Below, piece after piece: positions 23,501 through 35,779 of a stretch of 64,000 bases of DNA. A program made the translations under genes and the position numbers. How positions within the stretch are numbered: the first letter of the stretch is position 1; every line of letters starts with the position of its first letter. A model generated the notes under the pieces. The model saw only the letters and a program-made list of their open reading frames with translations, was not told where the DNA came from and did not search any database. This DNA is from Rhodotorula mucilaginosa (Eukaryota > Basidiomycota > Microbotryomycetes > Sporidiobolales > Sporidiobolaceae): assembly GCA_034406715.1 (NCBI GenBank), contig CP137881.1, positions 186,001 through 250,000 of the forward strand, given 5' to 3'.

Positions 23501-26500
23501 AGTGCGCCAAAGACGGGGATGATCATGGGTGACGCGGCGCTCGCGTCGTCTCCAGCCGAGGCGAAGTACTCGCTCGATACCTCGAGCAGCTTCTTGAAAA
23601 GTGCGACGTAAGCGTCGAGACCGCCGACGAGAACGAACTGGCGCAACAAGAGCGTTTGGAGACCGTTCGGGCGCTCTGCAAACAATGAAAGAGTCCTGTC
23701 AGTTTCGCCCTCCTTGGGAGATGGCGCCGCAGAAGGCAAGGAAAGACTCACCATCCAGGTGCAGCTTGGTCACAAGGATGAGACTTTGCGCCGAGTACGC
23801 GAGGTTCGCCGGCAGGTCGTGGGCGTTGGGCCACGCGAGGGTGTCCCTCATGAAGCTGGCGATCTGCTGTGCGACGGCGCGGGCGACCTTGCGGTGCGCA
23901 GCGTCAGGCGAGCGTCGGTGCACGAGCAGCTTGACGATCGTCTGGTAGAGCGGGAGCGTCATGCGCGTAAAGGATTGCACGACGTCCTGCACCAGTTTGA
24001 TGTTGGGCGAATCGGGCGTGGCGGGAGTCGAGATGACCTCGCGAGCGGCGACGTCTGCTGCCTGGGCTTGCTGGCGCTCGCGCGCGATAGCGACGGCCGG
24101 AGTCGGCGCCTCGCCCTCGGGAGCGTCCTTTGCGAGCTGCTCCGTCGCGGCCTTGGACGCCTCGCCCGACCAGAAGCTCGTCGGACGGATCGTGACGTTT
24201 TCCCACAGGCAGGCGCGGTAAACTTGTCCGATCCGCTGCAGGATTTCTGCTTGCGGACCTTTGACGGTGAAGACCGAGAGGATGGCCGTCGCTGCCTTGC
24301 CGTGCGCGTAGCCGAGGTTCGTAAAGACGTCCGAGAGCAGCGACACGTGCGAGAGGAGGATGGTGAGGTCGCGGAAGCGCTTCTGCTGCGTGTCGAACTC
24401 GTCGGCGGACGGGTGGACCATCGCAGCGAGGGTCGACTTACGGTCGCCGTCGTCGCTCTGCGTCGGCTCCCAGAACCACTTGGTCTCGTTGAGCCACTTG
24501 TCGGTTCGACCGAGGATGGCGGTCAACGCTTCGGCGGCCTTGATCTCGGACGAGATGCGGAACAAGGCGACGATCGAGCTGTAGCCGCCGTTCTTGAGCA
24601 TGATGGCGGGGGAGCACGGGAGTTCGAGCAGGTCGAGGAGGAGGTCGAACGCCTTGCCCTTGTGCTCGATAAAGTCTTGCGTGTGGCCGACGTTTTGGAA
24701 CAGACCCTCGAGGAACTGCATACGGAGAAAGGAAGAGACCGAGATCAGCCACACCCTGGAGAGGCTAAATACGCGGGGAAAGGCACGCACGCGGCCGAAG
24801 ACGTCGATGGCGTTCGTGACCTCGTTGTCCTTGGTCTTCTCCTCCTCCGCCTTCTTCTTCTCCTTGGTCGCTTGCTCCTCTTCGGTTCCCTGGGCAGCGC
24901 CTTCTTGCATCGCCACATCTTCCGAGCTTCCGGCCGCAGTCGTCGTGCTTGTCGCATCCGCGGACGTTGTCGGCTTGAGATTGTAGCCCGACTCGGACGC
25001 GGGCGGAACGTATCCGGCGCCCATCCGCTTAAACTCGACAAAGATGCTAAAGATCGTGTCGAGGATCTTGGCTTTGAGAGTCGGGTGATGCCGAACGAGT
25101 TCGTCGATCGCGGAACCGAGGTTGACGGCCGAGTCGCGGTCGCGCAGGAGCTCGTAGTGAGCCGGCGAGGTGAAGATGGCAAAGTATTTCGCGATCAGGT
25201 CGCGAGTGAGGAAGTGGTCGAGTCCGGCTTGGTTCAAGCAAAAGGCGCCGATCGCGTTCGGGACGGCTTGCAAGACATCGTTCGAGGCGGGGATGGCGCG
25301 CTCGAGCGAGTCGTACAGCGCGTCGGGGACCTTGGCCTCTTGCAACGTCGTGAGCGAAGTCGGCTCGTTGTGGACGAAGGTCGCGGCGATGTTGGTGACG
25401 AGGGCAAAGACTTGCGGCCCAAAGATGAAGCGGTTCTCCATCACCTTCTTGACGCTCGATAGGAGCGACGTGTCGATCAGGTTGCGGAGACCTTCGGTAG
25501 TCCCCGACGTCGTCATGAGGCGGTGAATCGCCCGGAGAATGCTCTTGAGGACGGATCCTTGCTGGAACGAGAGCAACCCGGTCGAGTTCTCGATGACGGT
25601 GACTTCGAGTTTTTCGGCCTCCTCGCGGTGCTCCTCGACGGCGCCGTCGACCTCGCTCTTGACCCGACCGATGAAGGCATCGAGTCCGTTCGCGGCGATG
25701 AACGCCGTAAAGGCGTTCGTGTAGCCGTACAGGAAGCCGTCGAGGATGACGATGGCCTTGTTCGCGGCGACCATCTGCAAGTGACCGCGGCTCGAGATCT
25801 TGACAAAATCGAGCAGGACATTGACGATGCCGGCTCCGATCACCATCTGGCCGATCGCCTGGTGCACGTTGATGTACGTGAGGACATTGAACAGTGCGTC
25901 GATGAATTCGGCAGTGCTCTCGGCTGCAAAGGAAAGAGAAGCCGTCGCGGGTCAGCGACTGGTGAATGCGAAAGAGAAGATCTCCGAGACGACTCACGCT
26001 CTGCCGTGTCGAGGTCCGCCGCCGTCTTGCGGACGAGTTCCATCAGGACTCCGTGGCTAACGCTCGCGTTGAGCGCGCTCGCGACCTCGGCCGTCTTGCC
26101 CTTGTAGCGCGCAAACGCCTCGAGCGCGTACAGCGCCACGCTCTTGATCTCAACGGGAACGTCCTTCTCGGGATGAACGAGCTCGGCGATCTGGGCGATG
26201 ATGTCGGGCTCGTAGAGGAAGACCTTGAGCTGCGCCGATTGCTCGGATTGAGCGTGCGCAAAGACCGAGAGGGCGAGCAAGCGAACGATCAGGAGGCGGT
26301 GCCGCTCACTCGGGTCCGAGGAGCACAGCGCCTTGCCGATGCGGATGCGCTGCAAGAGGTCGAGGCGGTCTGCCTCGGGGACTTGGTGCGCCTCGATCGA
26401 GTCGAGCAGGATGTCGACCGTCGACTTGGTCGACGTTCGCAGGTTCGGCAAGTGGAGGGTCGTGAGACCCTCTTGGGGCTTGTCGCTGCTCGTAGTAGCG

Positions 26501-27433
26501 CCGGCGGCGGGGGTGCTCGGGGTGTTGGGAAGCAGCGCCGAGCCCGAAGGCGCGGTCTCGCGACTCGGGGTCTGGAGATGCGGCGCAAAGGAGGCGGTTC
26601 GCCGAGGTGGCGCCGGCGTCGATACGGTCGCGCTCGTGGAAGCGGCCGGTTCAGCCGCTTCGACCTCCATCTCGTTCGCCGACTTGGGCTTGTCGTCGCT
26701 CGTGGCGGCGGGGGCGGCATCGGTGGTCGCCTTGTCCACCTTGCGGTAGAACTGCCACTCCGGCTCTTGCAGTTCGAGCGGGACCTCGAGCTGGCCGTCT
26801 TGCGCAATCTGCATCAGGTCGATGCCGTGTTCGCGAGTGCCCCATGGCTGGGCCAGACTCAGGAGGCGTTTCTCCGAGAACGGGATCGACGAGAGTGACG
26901 AGTTGTAAGACGAGTACTGCTGCGCTGGTCGGAGGGCAAGGCGGAGCGTCGCGAGGAGGACGGTGATGTCGGTCGTGTGGAGCAAGTCGTTGATGCGCTG
27001 TGGCAGAACGGGCGGCGTGAGTGTCGGTGCGATGCGGTGAAGGGAGGCTCACGACGAGAAGGCAAGAGGGGAAACTCACGTCAAAGCCGTTAAAGATCTT
27101 GCGGTTGGTCGAGTTCTCCAAGAGGAGCTTCTGGAAGGCCAGGACGCTCAAGACGAGCTCCTTGGTGCGCGGCGTAAACTCGTTCGTCTGGAGGTGCTCC
27201 ATCGAGCCGAGGTCGTAGTCGCGGATGACGGTCTCGAGGATCTCGTCGAAGCGGTTCAGCGGGTGGATCCAGTGCTGCATGTCGGTCCTCGGCCACTGCC
27301 AGCCCGACTGGAGGAGCGGGGCGAGGAGCGACGGCAACTCGTGCTGCTCGACGGTCTGCAGCTGCTGGATGAACCTGGCGATGCCCGGGTGGGCCGACCC
27401 GCCCTTCTTGGGCTGTCGTTTGAGCCTCGCCAT
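14521..27433 (-). CDS. TOM1: Giant HECT-type E3 ubiquitin ligase, HUWE1/Tom1/Ptr1 family
   Basis: Ubiquitin ligase acting on histones, unassembled ribosomal proteins and mRNA-export factors in related fungi. About 17 exons over 12.9 kb encode roughly 4,000 residues, in the range of human HUWE1 and longer than yeast Tom1. Start ATG at 27433 ([12 protein letters not shown]). Order: armadillo-like N-terminal halves (27.4-23.7 kb; DUF908/DUF913 region); UBA domain (near 23.04-22.90 kb, [20 protein letters not shown]); acidic tract (20.4-19.7 kb); charged coiled coil (18.94-18.75 kb); three UBM-like motifs ([42 protein letters not shown]; 18.42-18.05 kb); HECT domain (about 15.95 kb to the stop). 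The catalytic cysteine is in AHTCFNQLDLP (codon 14761-14759), split by an intron just after it. The protein ends STGFALA. No break is seen, so it looks active. Confidence 0.96.
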
Positions 27434-27934
27434 GCTCTCTCTCCTCCTCTAAGGCGATGCAGGTGCGGGCGAGAGCGGTCGGCGACGACGAGGGGCGAGC
27501 GAAGCGGAGTGAGGGAAGCGGCGACTCGGGCGGGCGTCGCGCGGGTGGGTTGAGGGGCTCGGTACAAAGAGTTCCGAGGTTCGTACGAGCTGTCGTAAGC
27601 AGCGCAGTGAGGAGAAGCGAGCGACTCTGGTTCGTCTCCGCCTTCGTCAGCGAGAGACGACCCAGGACACAACTTCTCCCGCAGACTGATACGCTCTTGA
27701 GAGCCCTCAAATAGGACTCATACTAGCGTTCGCGTGGACTCACACTGTCAGGAAGCAAAGACTGGAATCGGGAAAACTTTTATTTCTTTTCTCCACCCAA
27801 GTTCGGAGAAGACGGCTTTCGCCCTGCAGCATAGCCGACGAGGTCTCTCGCTCCCCGCCACCGTATCGAGTAAGCGTGTAGCAATCACATTCAAGCTTGT
27901 ACCGTCCATTCGTCCGCCCGCCCGATCAAGCCAA
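27434..27934. other. Intergenic between RFC1 stop and TOM1 start
   Basis: About 500 bp with both neighbours reading leftwards: TOM1 promoter and 5' UTR on the left side, RFC1 3' flank at the right coordinate end of that gene. The frames here are GC-driven and without motifs. Nothing else seen. Confidence 0.45.
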
Positions 27935-30900
27935 TCACTTCTTCGCCGCCTTGCCCTTGGCCGCCGTCGTCGTCGCCTTCTTCTTGCTCGCAGCAGCAGC
28001 ACCCTTGGGCTTCTTGGCCTTGATCATCTTGTCCTTGGCGAACGAGTCAGGACCGTCACTCGCGCTGTCGCCCTCGTCGTCGTCGACCAAGTCCGCCTCG
28101 GCCAGATCCTCGTCGACCTGCGAGACAAGCAACCGACGGTCAGTTAGCTTTGCGGATTTACGGTAGACGAGAAAGGCGCGGGAAACTTACGAAAGCCTCC
28201 TCGAGATCGGGCGCTTCGCCTTGCGGAGCAATCTTTTTCGCCTTGGCGCGTCCAGCCTCCGGCTTGTAGTACGGGATCGGATGGTCGGACGAGTTGTATC
28301 TGTGCGTCAACGATCCGTACAACAGCATCAGCGATCGAGTCAACCTCTTCAGGGAGCCTGTGGCGTAGAGGTGCAACAATAACACGCAAGACGCACTTGC
28401 GGGTGAAGGCCGACTTGGTCGCGGTCGGAATCGACTTGAGCACCTGCTCGACGCTCATCCCCTCCCCAATCCCCATCTCGACAATCGCGTCCCACTCCTC
28501 CTTGCTGAGGTAGTACTGATCCATCAAGTCGATCACCTCCTGCACGTCTTCGGTCCCGTGTTCGACGAGCGGCGAGACGAGCCGAGGAAACAGGGTCGGG
28601 AGGTACGATTGGCGGATCTCGCGCTTGTCGCCCGAGACGCGGAGGCGCATCCGGATCTGGATCTCGCCGAGCGCGCGACCGAGTTTGCCCTGCGTCGAGT
28701 TCTTGCCGAGCCAACTGCCAGAATCGCAACGGGGAGGAAGCGGGGACGGAGTCAGTCAGTCTCTTGCCGGGGCGGCGGAGCGCACGGCGGACAGGGGCAA
28801 TCACGTACGCCGGGAAGTTCGGGTAGCCGCCACCTTGGCCGTAGCAGAACGAAGCCGGTCGCACGCAAGACAGCATCCCGTGCAGAGGCATCAACGACCA
28901 CTGCTGCTGCGTCCTGCAGCGGCAAAATTAAAGGTGCAAGTCAGTGATCGCGCGCGCCACCAGGGTAGCTCCGGTCTCGACGAAAGATGGCGATAGAAAA
29001 CAACCGCCTCTCACCCGTGAATCATGGCATCGACAAGATCCCCATCCGAGATACTCTCCGCCGCCTTGCTCGCCAACTCGAGATTCTTGAGCTGCAACCC
29101 CGGTCCCACTTCTCCCCCCGCGCGCTGGAATTTTCCGCGGAGGTAATTCTCCTGCACAAAGAGGGGCATGATCGAGTGGTCTTGGAAGTAGACGTCGAGT
29201 TTGTCGTTCAGGGTCAGGCCCGACACGGGCGAGAACGCCTGCGGACCGAACAGCTTCGAGTAGAGCGTCCACGGCGTCTGGATCGTGTTCTTCTCGTTCA
29301 TCTTGGCCCTGTGCGATACACCGTTCTACGCATGATCAGTATCCTGCATACAGGACGATGACGAGGAAAACGTGATCAAGCTGCTCCCCCGGTGGGTGAA
29401 CGCACAGTTTCTTGCTCGCGTCAAAGTTCATCGCCTTGGCGCCGAGCTTGTACGTCGCGAGCATGTTGATGATCTGGCGAATGTCCGACTGCGACCCCGC
29501 GACGAGTTGATCGACGACGCCTTGTTCGAGTTTCAACCCTTCCTTGAACGCGATCGACATGACGCGGGACCTCACTTCCTGCGCCGACGGTCGCTTGAAC
29601 AGCATCTGGAACGTCGTGTTGATCAAGGGTTTCATCTTTTGACTCTTGCTGTCGTTGGCGATGGCAATGATCGGGATCTTGGTCTTTTTGAGGAACGAGT
29701 TGAGCGCGCCGATCCCGCCCCGGTCGCCCGCCGACATGCCGTCAACCTCGTCCATGATGATCAACGACTTGTTGTTGACGCCGAGACCGCCCTCCGCACC
29801 GTCATCGTGGTCACCACCCTCAGTCTTGAAGAACCCGCTCAAAGTCGTATCGGTCACCTTGCTCCTGAACGCCTCCTCGAGCAAGCGCTTGCTCCTCGTG
29901 TCGGACGCGTTCAACTCGAGGACATCGAACCCGAGCATCTTGGCGACGAGGTGCGCCGCCGTCGTCTTGCCGATCCCGGGCGGGCCCGAGATCAACACGC
30001 ACCGGAACGTGTTCATCGCGTCCGGACCGGGCTTCTTGAACCCGCACGCGAGCGATTTCGGCCTGTGGAGACGCGGTGGTGGTGGTGGTGGTGGCAGTGA
30101 CGTGATGGTCATGGGAAGAGAAAAGGGCGGGGATTCGTTCACTCGAGTCAGCTTCGAAGCGCCCCGCCAGGACAAGGAACAAGAAAGAGATGCGCTGCAG
30201 GCCCTTACCAGTTCTCGAGCCACTTTTTGAGCTTCTCGACCTGACTCTTGTTGCCGCAGATATCGGCAAGGCGTTGCGGCGCATACTTGGTCGTCCAGAG
30301 TTGCGTCAGGTGTTCGCTATTCGAGAGCAAGCGATTTCGAAGAATCATCAGCGTCAGTTGACTGCGATCGCCGGAAAGAGGCGGAAACAGCAGGCGATGA
30401 AAGCACGGGGTTACGGGCGAGGAGGGAAGGGAAGGGAAGGTAGACGAGAGACAACTCACGGCGCATCCTTTGCGAGCGTGAGCGCCTTGGCCGCCTCCTT
30501 GACTTTCGCCTCCTCCTTCTTCTTCGCCTCGACCAATTTCGGATCGTTCGGGTCCGCCTTGCGGTTCCCGATCAAGCCGAGGAAGCCGTCCTCGTCGAGC
30601 GTCTTGAGCTTGTGCTTCTTGATCAGTTCGAGTTTCTTGGGGCCCGCGTCGGAACCGAGAACGACGTAGGAGGTCTTGGAGGACGGGGCGGTCGTCACGC
30701 GGCTGGGTGTGTGCGCGAGAGCGTGTGCGCGAATGGGCGAGGGTAGAGAGGAGGGGCGAGGGAGGACAAAAGTCAGCGTTTCGTTGGTGGTGAACCAAGA
30801 GAGAACGATTTTGCAAAGAGGGAGAAGAAAGAGAGAGGAAGGAGACGCACCCTCCATAACGCTTGACGAGGTCCTGTCCCGCTTCGCGACTCAGGCTCTC

Positions 30901-31718
30901 CAACTCGCCCGTAAAGACAAACGTCAGACCGGCCAAGCACCCTTCGTCGCCGACCGGGATCTCTTTCGAGCCTGTTTTCACAATCAGTTGTTTTTTTTTT
31001 TTGATTCGGGTGAGTAACTCTCGCCCTTGATAGAGGTGATGGAGAGAAGCACTGTGAAAGAAGAGGGGCGCGTCGAAGGAGGCTGCGTACCTGGAGCGGC
31101 GGGTCCCGCGCGAGGTTTGAACTGCCATTTCGGTTTCGGCTTGGCCTCCTCCTCCCCCTCTCCGTCGTCGTCGTCCACCACCTCCTTCTTGACCGGCTTG
31201 GTCGTCACCTTGCTCTTCACCGGGGCGGCTTTCGAAGTTGACGCTTTTGGCTTGGAGGTGGTCGACTTTTTGGTGGCGGGGGCGACGGCGGCCTTCTTCT
31301 TGCCCTTGCTCAAGGGTTTGACGTCTTCTTCCTCGTCGTCCTCCTCGTCGTCGTCGTCCTCTGAAGAAGAAGCAGACGCGTCCTCGTCGTATTCGTCGCT
31401 GCTACTGCTCGCTTCGACCTTTTTCTTCTTCTTCGCCGGCGCAGCAGCCTTGGCTTTGGCCTTGGGGGCCTTGCTCGCCGTCACCTCCTCCTTGATCGGT
31501 TTCTTCCCCTTCTTGTCGTCCTCCCCAGCCGTCACCTTTTTCTTCTTCTTGGCCGGTTTGTCGACGTCGTCGTCCGACGAAGAGGACAAGAGGACAACCT
31601 CTTTTGCGGCTGCAGCGACTTTACGTTTCCGAGGCGAGGCCGTAGTGCTCTTCTTCCCCTCTGAGAGGATCTCCATCTCTGCGTCGGACGAGTCGGCGAT
31701 GCGGCGGCGGGGCGGCAT
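27935..31718 (-). CDS. RFC1: Replication factor C large subunit (clamp loader subunit 1)
   Basis: Largest subunit of the pentameric AAA+ clamp loader that places PCNA on primed DNA during replication and repair. From the ATG at 31718: a disordered Lys/Ser/Glu-rich leader with acidic Ser clusters; a BRCT domain (GCLAGLTFVFTGELESLSRE, and after an intron TSYVVLGSDAGPKKLELIKK); the collar start LWTTKYAPQRLADICGN; the AAA+ core with Walker A GPPGIGKTT and Walker B LIIMDEVDGM; sensor-1 region IPIIAIANDSKSQKMKPL; SDIRQIINMLATY; then the RFC1-specific C-terminal domain (SLMPLHGMLSCVRPASFCYG) and a basic Lys/Ala-rich tail ending at 27935. About ten exons. The BRCT-AAA order is diagnostic for RFC1. 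It is divergent from the TRF4-like gene. Confidence 0.96.
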
Positions 31719-32185
31719 GGCTGGGCGAGCAAGAGAGCGAGAGGTGGGGCTCGGAGGGTGTTTGGATTCCGCGCGGGCGATCGATCGGTCGAGCGGGCGG
31801 GCGAGAGAGGGCGGCGGGCGATAGTTGAAGCGAGCCTTGTGTTGTCCTCGCCTAGTTGAAGGGGCCCCCGACTAGCCGATGAAGCGAGGCCGAGTGAGGT
31901 GAGGTGAGCGAGTGAGAGTGGAGGAGGAAGAGGAAGAGGCGGAGGCGGGCTCACTCGCAGCGGAGGCGGGAGACAGAGAGCACACGCTTGTCTCTGCTCT
32001 GCTGGTCCTGTCTGCACTCGTTACGATCGCCTCTAGCGCTGTGCGTGGACTAGAGACTCGACGCGACTCGAGTGACGCGGAAGCAGCGGCGTGCGCTCTC
32101 TCCTCCTCTGCAGCTCGCTCTCTCCTCCTCGCTCGACCACACCAGACAAGACCAAGCTAGAGAGACTGAGAGTGCGCCGACAGGA
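31719..32185. promoter_or_regulatory. Divergent promoter shared by RFC1 and TRF4-like gene
   Basis: The two start codons are 467 bp apart on opposite strands, so one short region must carry both promoters and both 5' UTRs. Purine-rich GA-repeat tracts (GAGGAGGAAGAGG-like) lie around 31900-31980. No TATA box is evident. Confidence 0.55.
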
Positions 32186-34885
32186 ATGGCCGAGACGACG
32201 CGCGCCCAGTTCGAGCAGCAAGAGGACTTTATCTCGTTCGACGCTTCTCCGCCGCCGCAGCCGCCGCCGCCTCAGCTCCAGTCCGCCTCGACCTCCAACG
32301 CCCGCAAGCGACGCATCAGCGACAGGCATGGGCCAGCACCACAAGACAACGACGACGAGGACGACCAGCAGCAGGGGACTCGCCGCCTCCGCGACCGCGA
32401 ACGAGCCCGGAGCACCCCGTGGTGCCTCGACCCGGGCGTAGACTGGGCCCGCTACGCCCGCGCCACCGACCAACTCAACGCCGAAGCGCACGCTTTCGTG
32501 CGGTACATCTCGCCGACCCCTCTCGAACACGAGTTGCGGTTGCACACGATCGAGTTGATTCGCCGAACGGTTCGGAGCAAGTACCCCGACAGCGATGTCG
32601 AGTGCTTTGGCAGCGTAGGGACCGGGTTGTACCTCCCCGGAGGCGACATTGACCTCGTCGTCCTCTCCCCCTCGATGCCCTCGCCGCCCCTCAAACCCTC
32701 CTCGTCCCTCTTGCACCGACTCGCGTCCCTCCTCCTGACCTCGTCCATCGCCGCCCCTCAATCCCTCGTCGTCATCGCGAAAGCTCGAGTCCCCATCGTC
32801 AAATTCACGACGCGCTACGGAGGGTTCTCGGTCGACTTGAGCGTCAACCAGAAGAACGGGATCGACGCCGCAGTCAGGGTCAGGTCCATCCTCGAGGAGT
32901 ACGCCTTTAGGGAAGAAGGCTACGTCGAACCAGGCGCCGCTTCGTCCGGGCTCTCCATCAAAGGCAAAGGGAAAGGGAAGGCGACCGGCGGCGAGGAGGA
33001 GGGTGGAAAAGTCGACGACGCCCAGACTCTGTCCCACCCGGTCGACCACGGCGTCGCGAGGTCGCTCGTCCTCCTCGTCAAGGCCTTCCTGAGCCAGCGA
33101 GGCATGAACGAAGTCTTTACCGGAGGCTTGGGCAGTTACTCCATCATCTGCATGGTCGTCTCGTTCCTCCAGGTGCGCGCCCGTGTCTCTCTCTCTCCTC
33201 CTCACCGGGTGGCAAACGACGGAAACTAACGACTTGCTCCTTTCTTCTTCGGGTGATACCCCCTCTCTCTCGCGCGCGGGCAGCTCCACCCGCGGATCCA
33301 AACCGCGCAAATCAACCCGAACCGCAACATCGGTCTCCTCTTTGTCGAGTTTCTCGAACTGTACGGCAAGCACTTCAACTATGACCAAGCCGGGATCACC
33401 CTCAAAGGTCGCGGCGGTTACTTCAACAAGCACGATAAAGGTTGGTATAGGCCTCAGCAGCCGTACCTGCTCAGTATCGAAGACCCGAACGATCCTCGTG
33501 AGTTTCCCGGCTGTCCTTCTTGCCTGTCCATCGCATATACAGGTCTCTGACCGGTCCGAGGCAAACGCCCAAAATCAGAGAACGACGTCTCGGGCGGTTC
33601 GCACGCGATCCTGCGGGTCCGTCAAACTTTCGCGGGCGGGTTCGACACGCTCACTTCGTGGCTCATCGTCCGCGAATCGATCCTCGCCTCGGCTGCGAAC
33701 CCGTCCCTCGTCCCCTTGTCGGCTCACGCCCTCCCCAACGCCGATTCCGACCCCCCAAATCGGGAAAGTCAGTCCCTCCTCGGTGGCATCATCGGGCTCG
33801 GGAAACCTGACCTCGACGCGCGCGAGGCAAACGCGAGGTTGTACCACGATGGGGTGTTGCAGCGCTTGTTGAAACGGACGGAGGAAGGTGCCGGAGGGGT
33901 CGAGGGGGGGTTGATGAGTCGTAAGGCGCAGAAGAGGGCGTATCAGGAGACGAAGGAGAGGGCCAAGAGGGAACGGACGATCGCGAGGCTCGAGAGGAGG
34001 GTCGAGGAGAAGGAACGCAAGAGGGAGAAGCGCGCGGCTAAGAAGAAGGCGTCGGCGTCAAAGTCGGGGTCGGGGTCGGGGTCCAATTCGCCGAACGTCG
34101 TCGTCGAGGTCGAACCTTTGACCAAGGCGGGCGTGATTGAGGATGCGTTGGCGAAAGAGGCGGCGCTGGAGGGTCTCGCGGCGCACGACGACGAGCCGGC
34201 CTTCATGATCGACGTGGTCGGCGCCGCCGGTCGGAATGGCAAGAAACCCCATGAGGAAGAAGAGGACGACACCGACTCGCGGTACTCGCTCGGCGCTATT
34301 GCGGCTGTCGCGCGCCTCGCGCAACAGTCTGGCACGGCTTCTCCCTCGTCCGCGACAAGGCGAGGCGCTTCTTCTCCCGCTGTACGTGGCGGCGGTGGCG
34401 GTGGCGCGGCCGTACCCGGACGGTACACGCACGTGACGGACGACTCGTCCGATTCGAGCGGCGCCGACGACGACGACGACGTCCATGCCGATGAGGACGG
34501 CGATGTCGTCCTCGGTGGTGGGGGTGGTGACCTCCTCGTCGGCCACGATGGGCGCCGAGTCTCCGCCTCTGCCTCCTCCTCTCGTGACGCGGCCTCATCA
34601 AGATCCAGCAGGACCGCCTCCGTCATCGTCTTGGACGATTCCGATTCCGGTTCCGGTTCCGACTCATCGTCCTCCTCCTCCTCCTCCTCCGAGGTGCTGG
34701 CGACGCTCGTGCCCGCTTCGAAACGCGTCAAGGTCTCGTCCTCATCGTCATCCTCTTCGACTTTGAAGCGCAATGACGCCGGCGACGCGGGAGAAGAGAA
34801 GCGCGCGGCGAGTAAAGCGAAAGCTGCCAAGCGCGCGGCGTACTGGGGAGCTAAAGGTCCCAAGGCCACTTCGGACGACGAGTGA
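32186..34885 (+). CDS. TRF4: Non-canonical poly(A) polymerase, TRF4/5 (Cid14, PAPD5/7) family
   Basis: Nucleotidyltransferase of the TRAMP-type complex, which adds short oligo(A) tails to aberrant nuclear RNAs for exosome decay. Exons 32186-33172, 33284-33497 and 33579-34885 join in frame (about 835 residues). The catalytic segment FGSVGTGLYLPGGDIDLVVL has the GS motif and the paired Asp. The third Asp is in GGFSVDLSVNQKNG. The central domain has PVDHGVARSLVLLVKAFL and GSYSIICMVVSFLQ, and the PAP-associated part has NIGLLFVEFLELYGKHFNYD. The leader WCLDPGVDWARY is typical of this subfamily. The last 370 residues are a basic coiled-coil stretch followed by a Ser/Asp-rich disordered tail. No RNA-binding domain is seen, as expected since TRF4 relies on an AIR-type partner. 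Confidence 0.94.
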
Positions 34886-35043
34886 GAACGGGGGCACGTC
34901 GGGGGTCTGGCGATTGGGAAGGAGGGAAGGAATTGAATCGCTTGCAGCGAGGGCGACGCGCTTGTCTTTGCTCTCTCTAGATACATCCATTGTGTTGTAC
35001 AAGCTTGCAATATCGCATCATTACCGCAAATTTCGCTCGTCGC

Positions 35044-35779
35044 TCACATCGTCTTGCTCATCGGTTTCGCTGGAGCTGCCGACCCTCTCGCGATTCCCGT
35101 GAACCACATCATCCGCACGGTAAACAACACGGCCGTGATGCCGACGTTGCCCCAGGCCAGGACGTTCCAGGCGGCGATATCGCGGGCGCCGTCGAGTCCG
35201 AGGTCCCATAACGTGGCGCCGATGTGCTGCAGGAGGGGAGGAAGGAAAGTGAGTGATAAACATAAGTGACTTCACGCGAGCGGTCAGGGTATACATAGCT
35301 CACTGTCAAGTCCGCGGCGGCGAGGCACGCAAGATACGCTCTGACGAGCTGTTCGAGCTCCTCCGGTCGAGATTTGAGCGTCCGTCGCATCGCCGGCAGC
35401 AGGACGCAAGCCATCAGCGCGAACAGGAAAAAGCAACTCCCGAGTTGTCGCACCGCCATCGCCGCCGCCGGATGCAGAGTCGCTAGTTGCGGCGGCGGCG
35501 CGACGGCAAGTTTCGGTGGGTACAGTTCGACGAAGTACTGCGCCGAGTCGAAGTAGGCGCGGGCGGCGCCGGCGAACGTGAGCAGCGGTTCGACGACGGC
35601 GAAAAAGACGTAGTATGCCGACGGGAGCGGGTCGCGCCTGTGCTCCGCTGAGTCAGCGACCGCAGCTCGACGGTAAGCTCGTATTTCCTGTCGAGCGGGT
35701 TCTGTCGGGCAGCAGGGTTTGGATGTTTATTTTGAGAATCGACGTACCGAGGACCTTTGAGTGCGGTTGATGAGGGCAT
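35044..35779 (-). CDS. Small fungal integral membrane protein, DUF7704-like
   Basis: Three exons, 35779-35748, 35637-35304 and 35226-35044, join in frame to give 182 residues, although no single frame shows the protein. After MPSSTALKGPRR comes a conserved-looking DPLPSAYYVFFAVVEPLLTF, then AGAARAYFDSAQYF. Next is a second hydrophobic helix (LGSCFFLFALMACVLLPAM), a third segment around VRAYLACLAAADLTV, and a fourth near NVLAWGNVGITAVLFTVRMM. The EPLLTxAGA pattern in helix 1 is what I know from fungal DUF7704 proteins of four helices and similar length. The biochemical role is unknown. The first exon is only 32 nt. The assignment rests on splicing by eye plus pattern memory, so family membership should be treated as likely rather than proven. 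Confidence 0.72.

Noticed and set aside
23714-25462. A 582-codon plus-strand frame opposite TOM1
   Set aside because: Antisense shadow of a conserved coding strand in GC-rich DNA; composition is Arg/Val/Glu-rich with no motif.
32033-33433. A 466-codon minus-strand frame opposite the TRF4-like gene
   Set aside because: Mirror of the first TRF4 exons; no recognisable domain, and it crosses the introns of the real gene.
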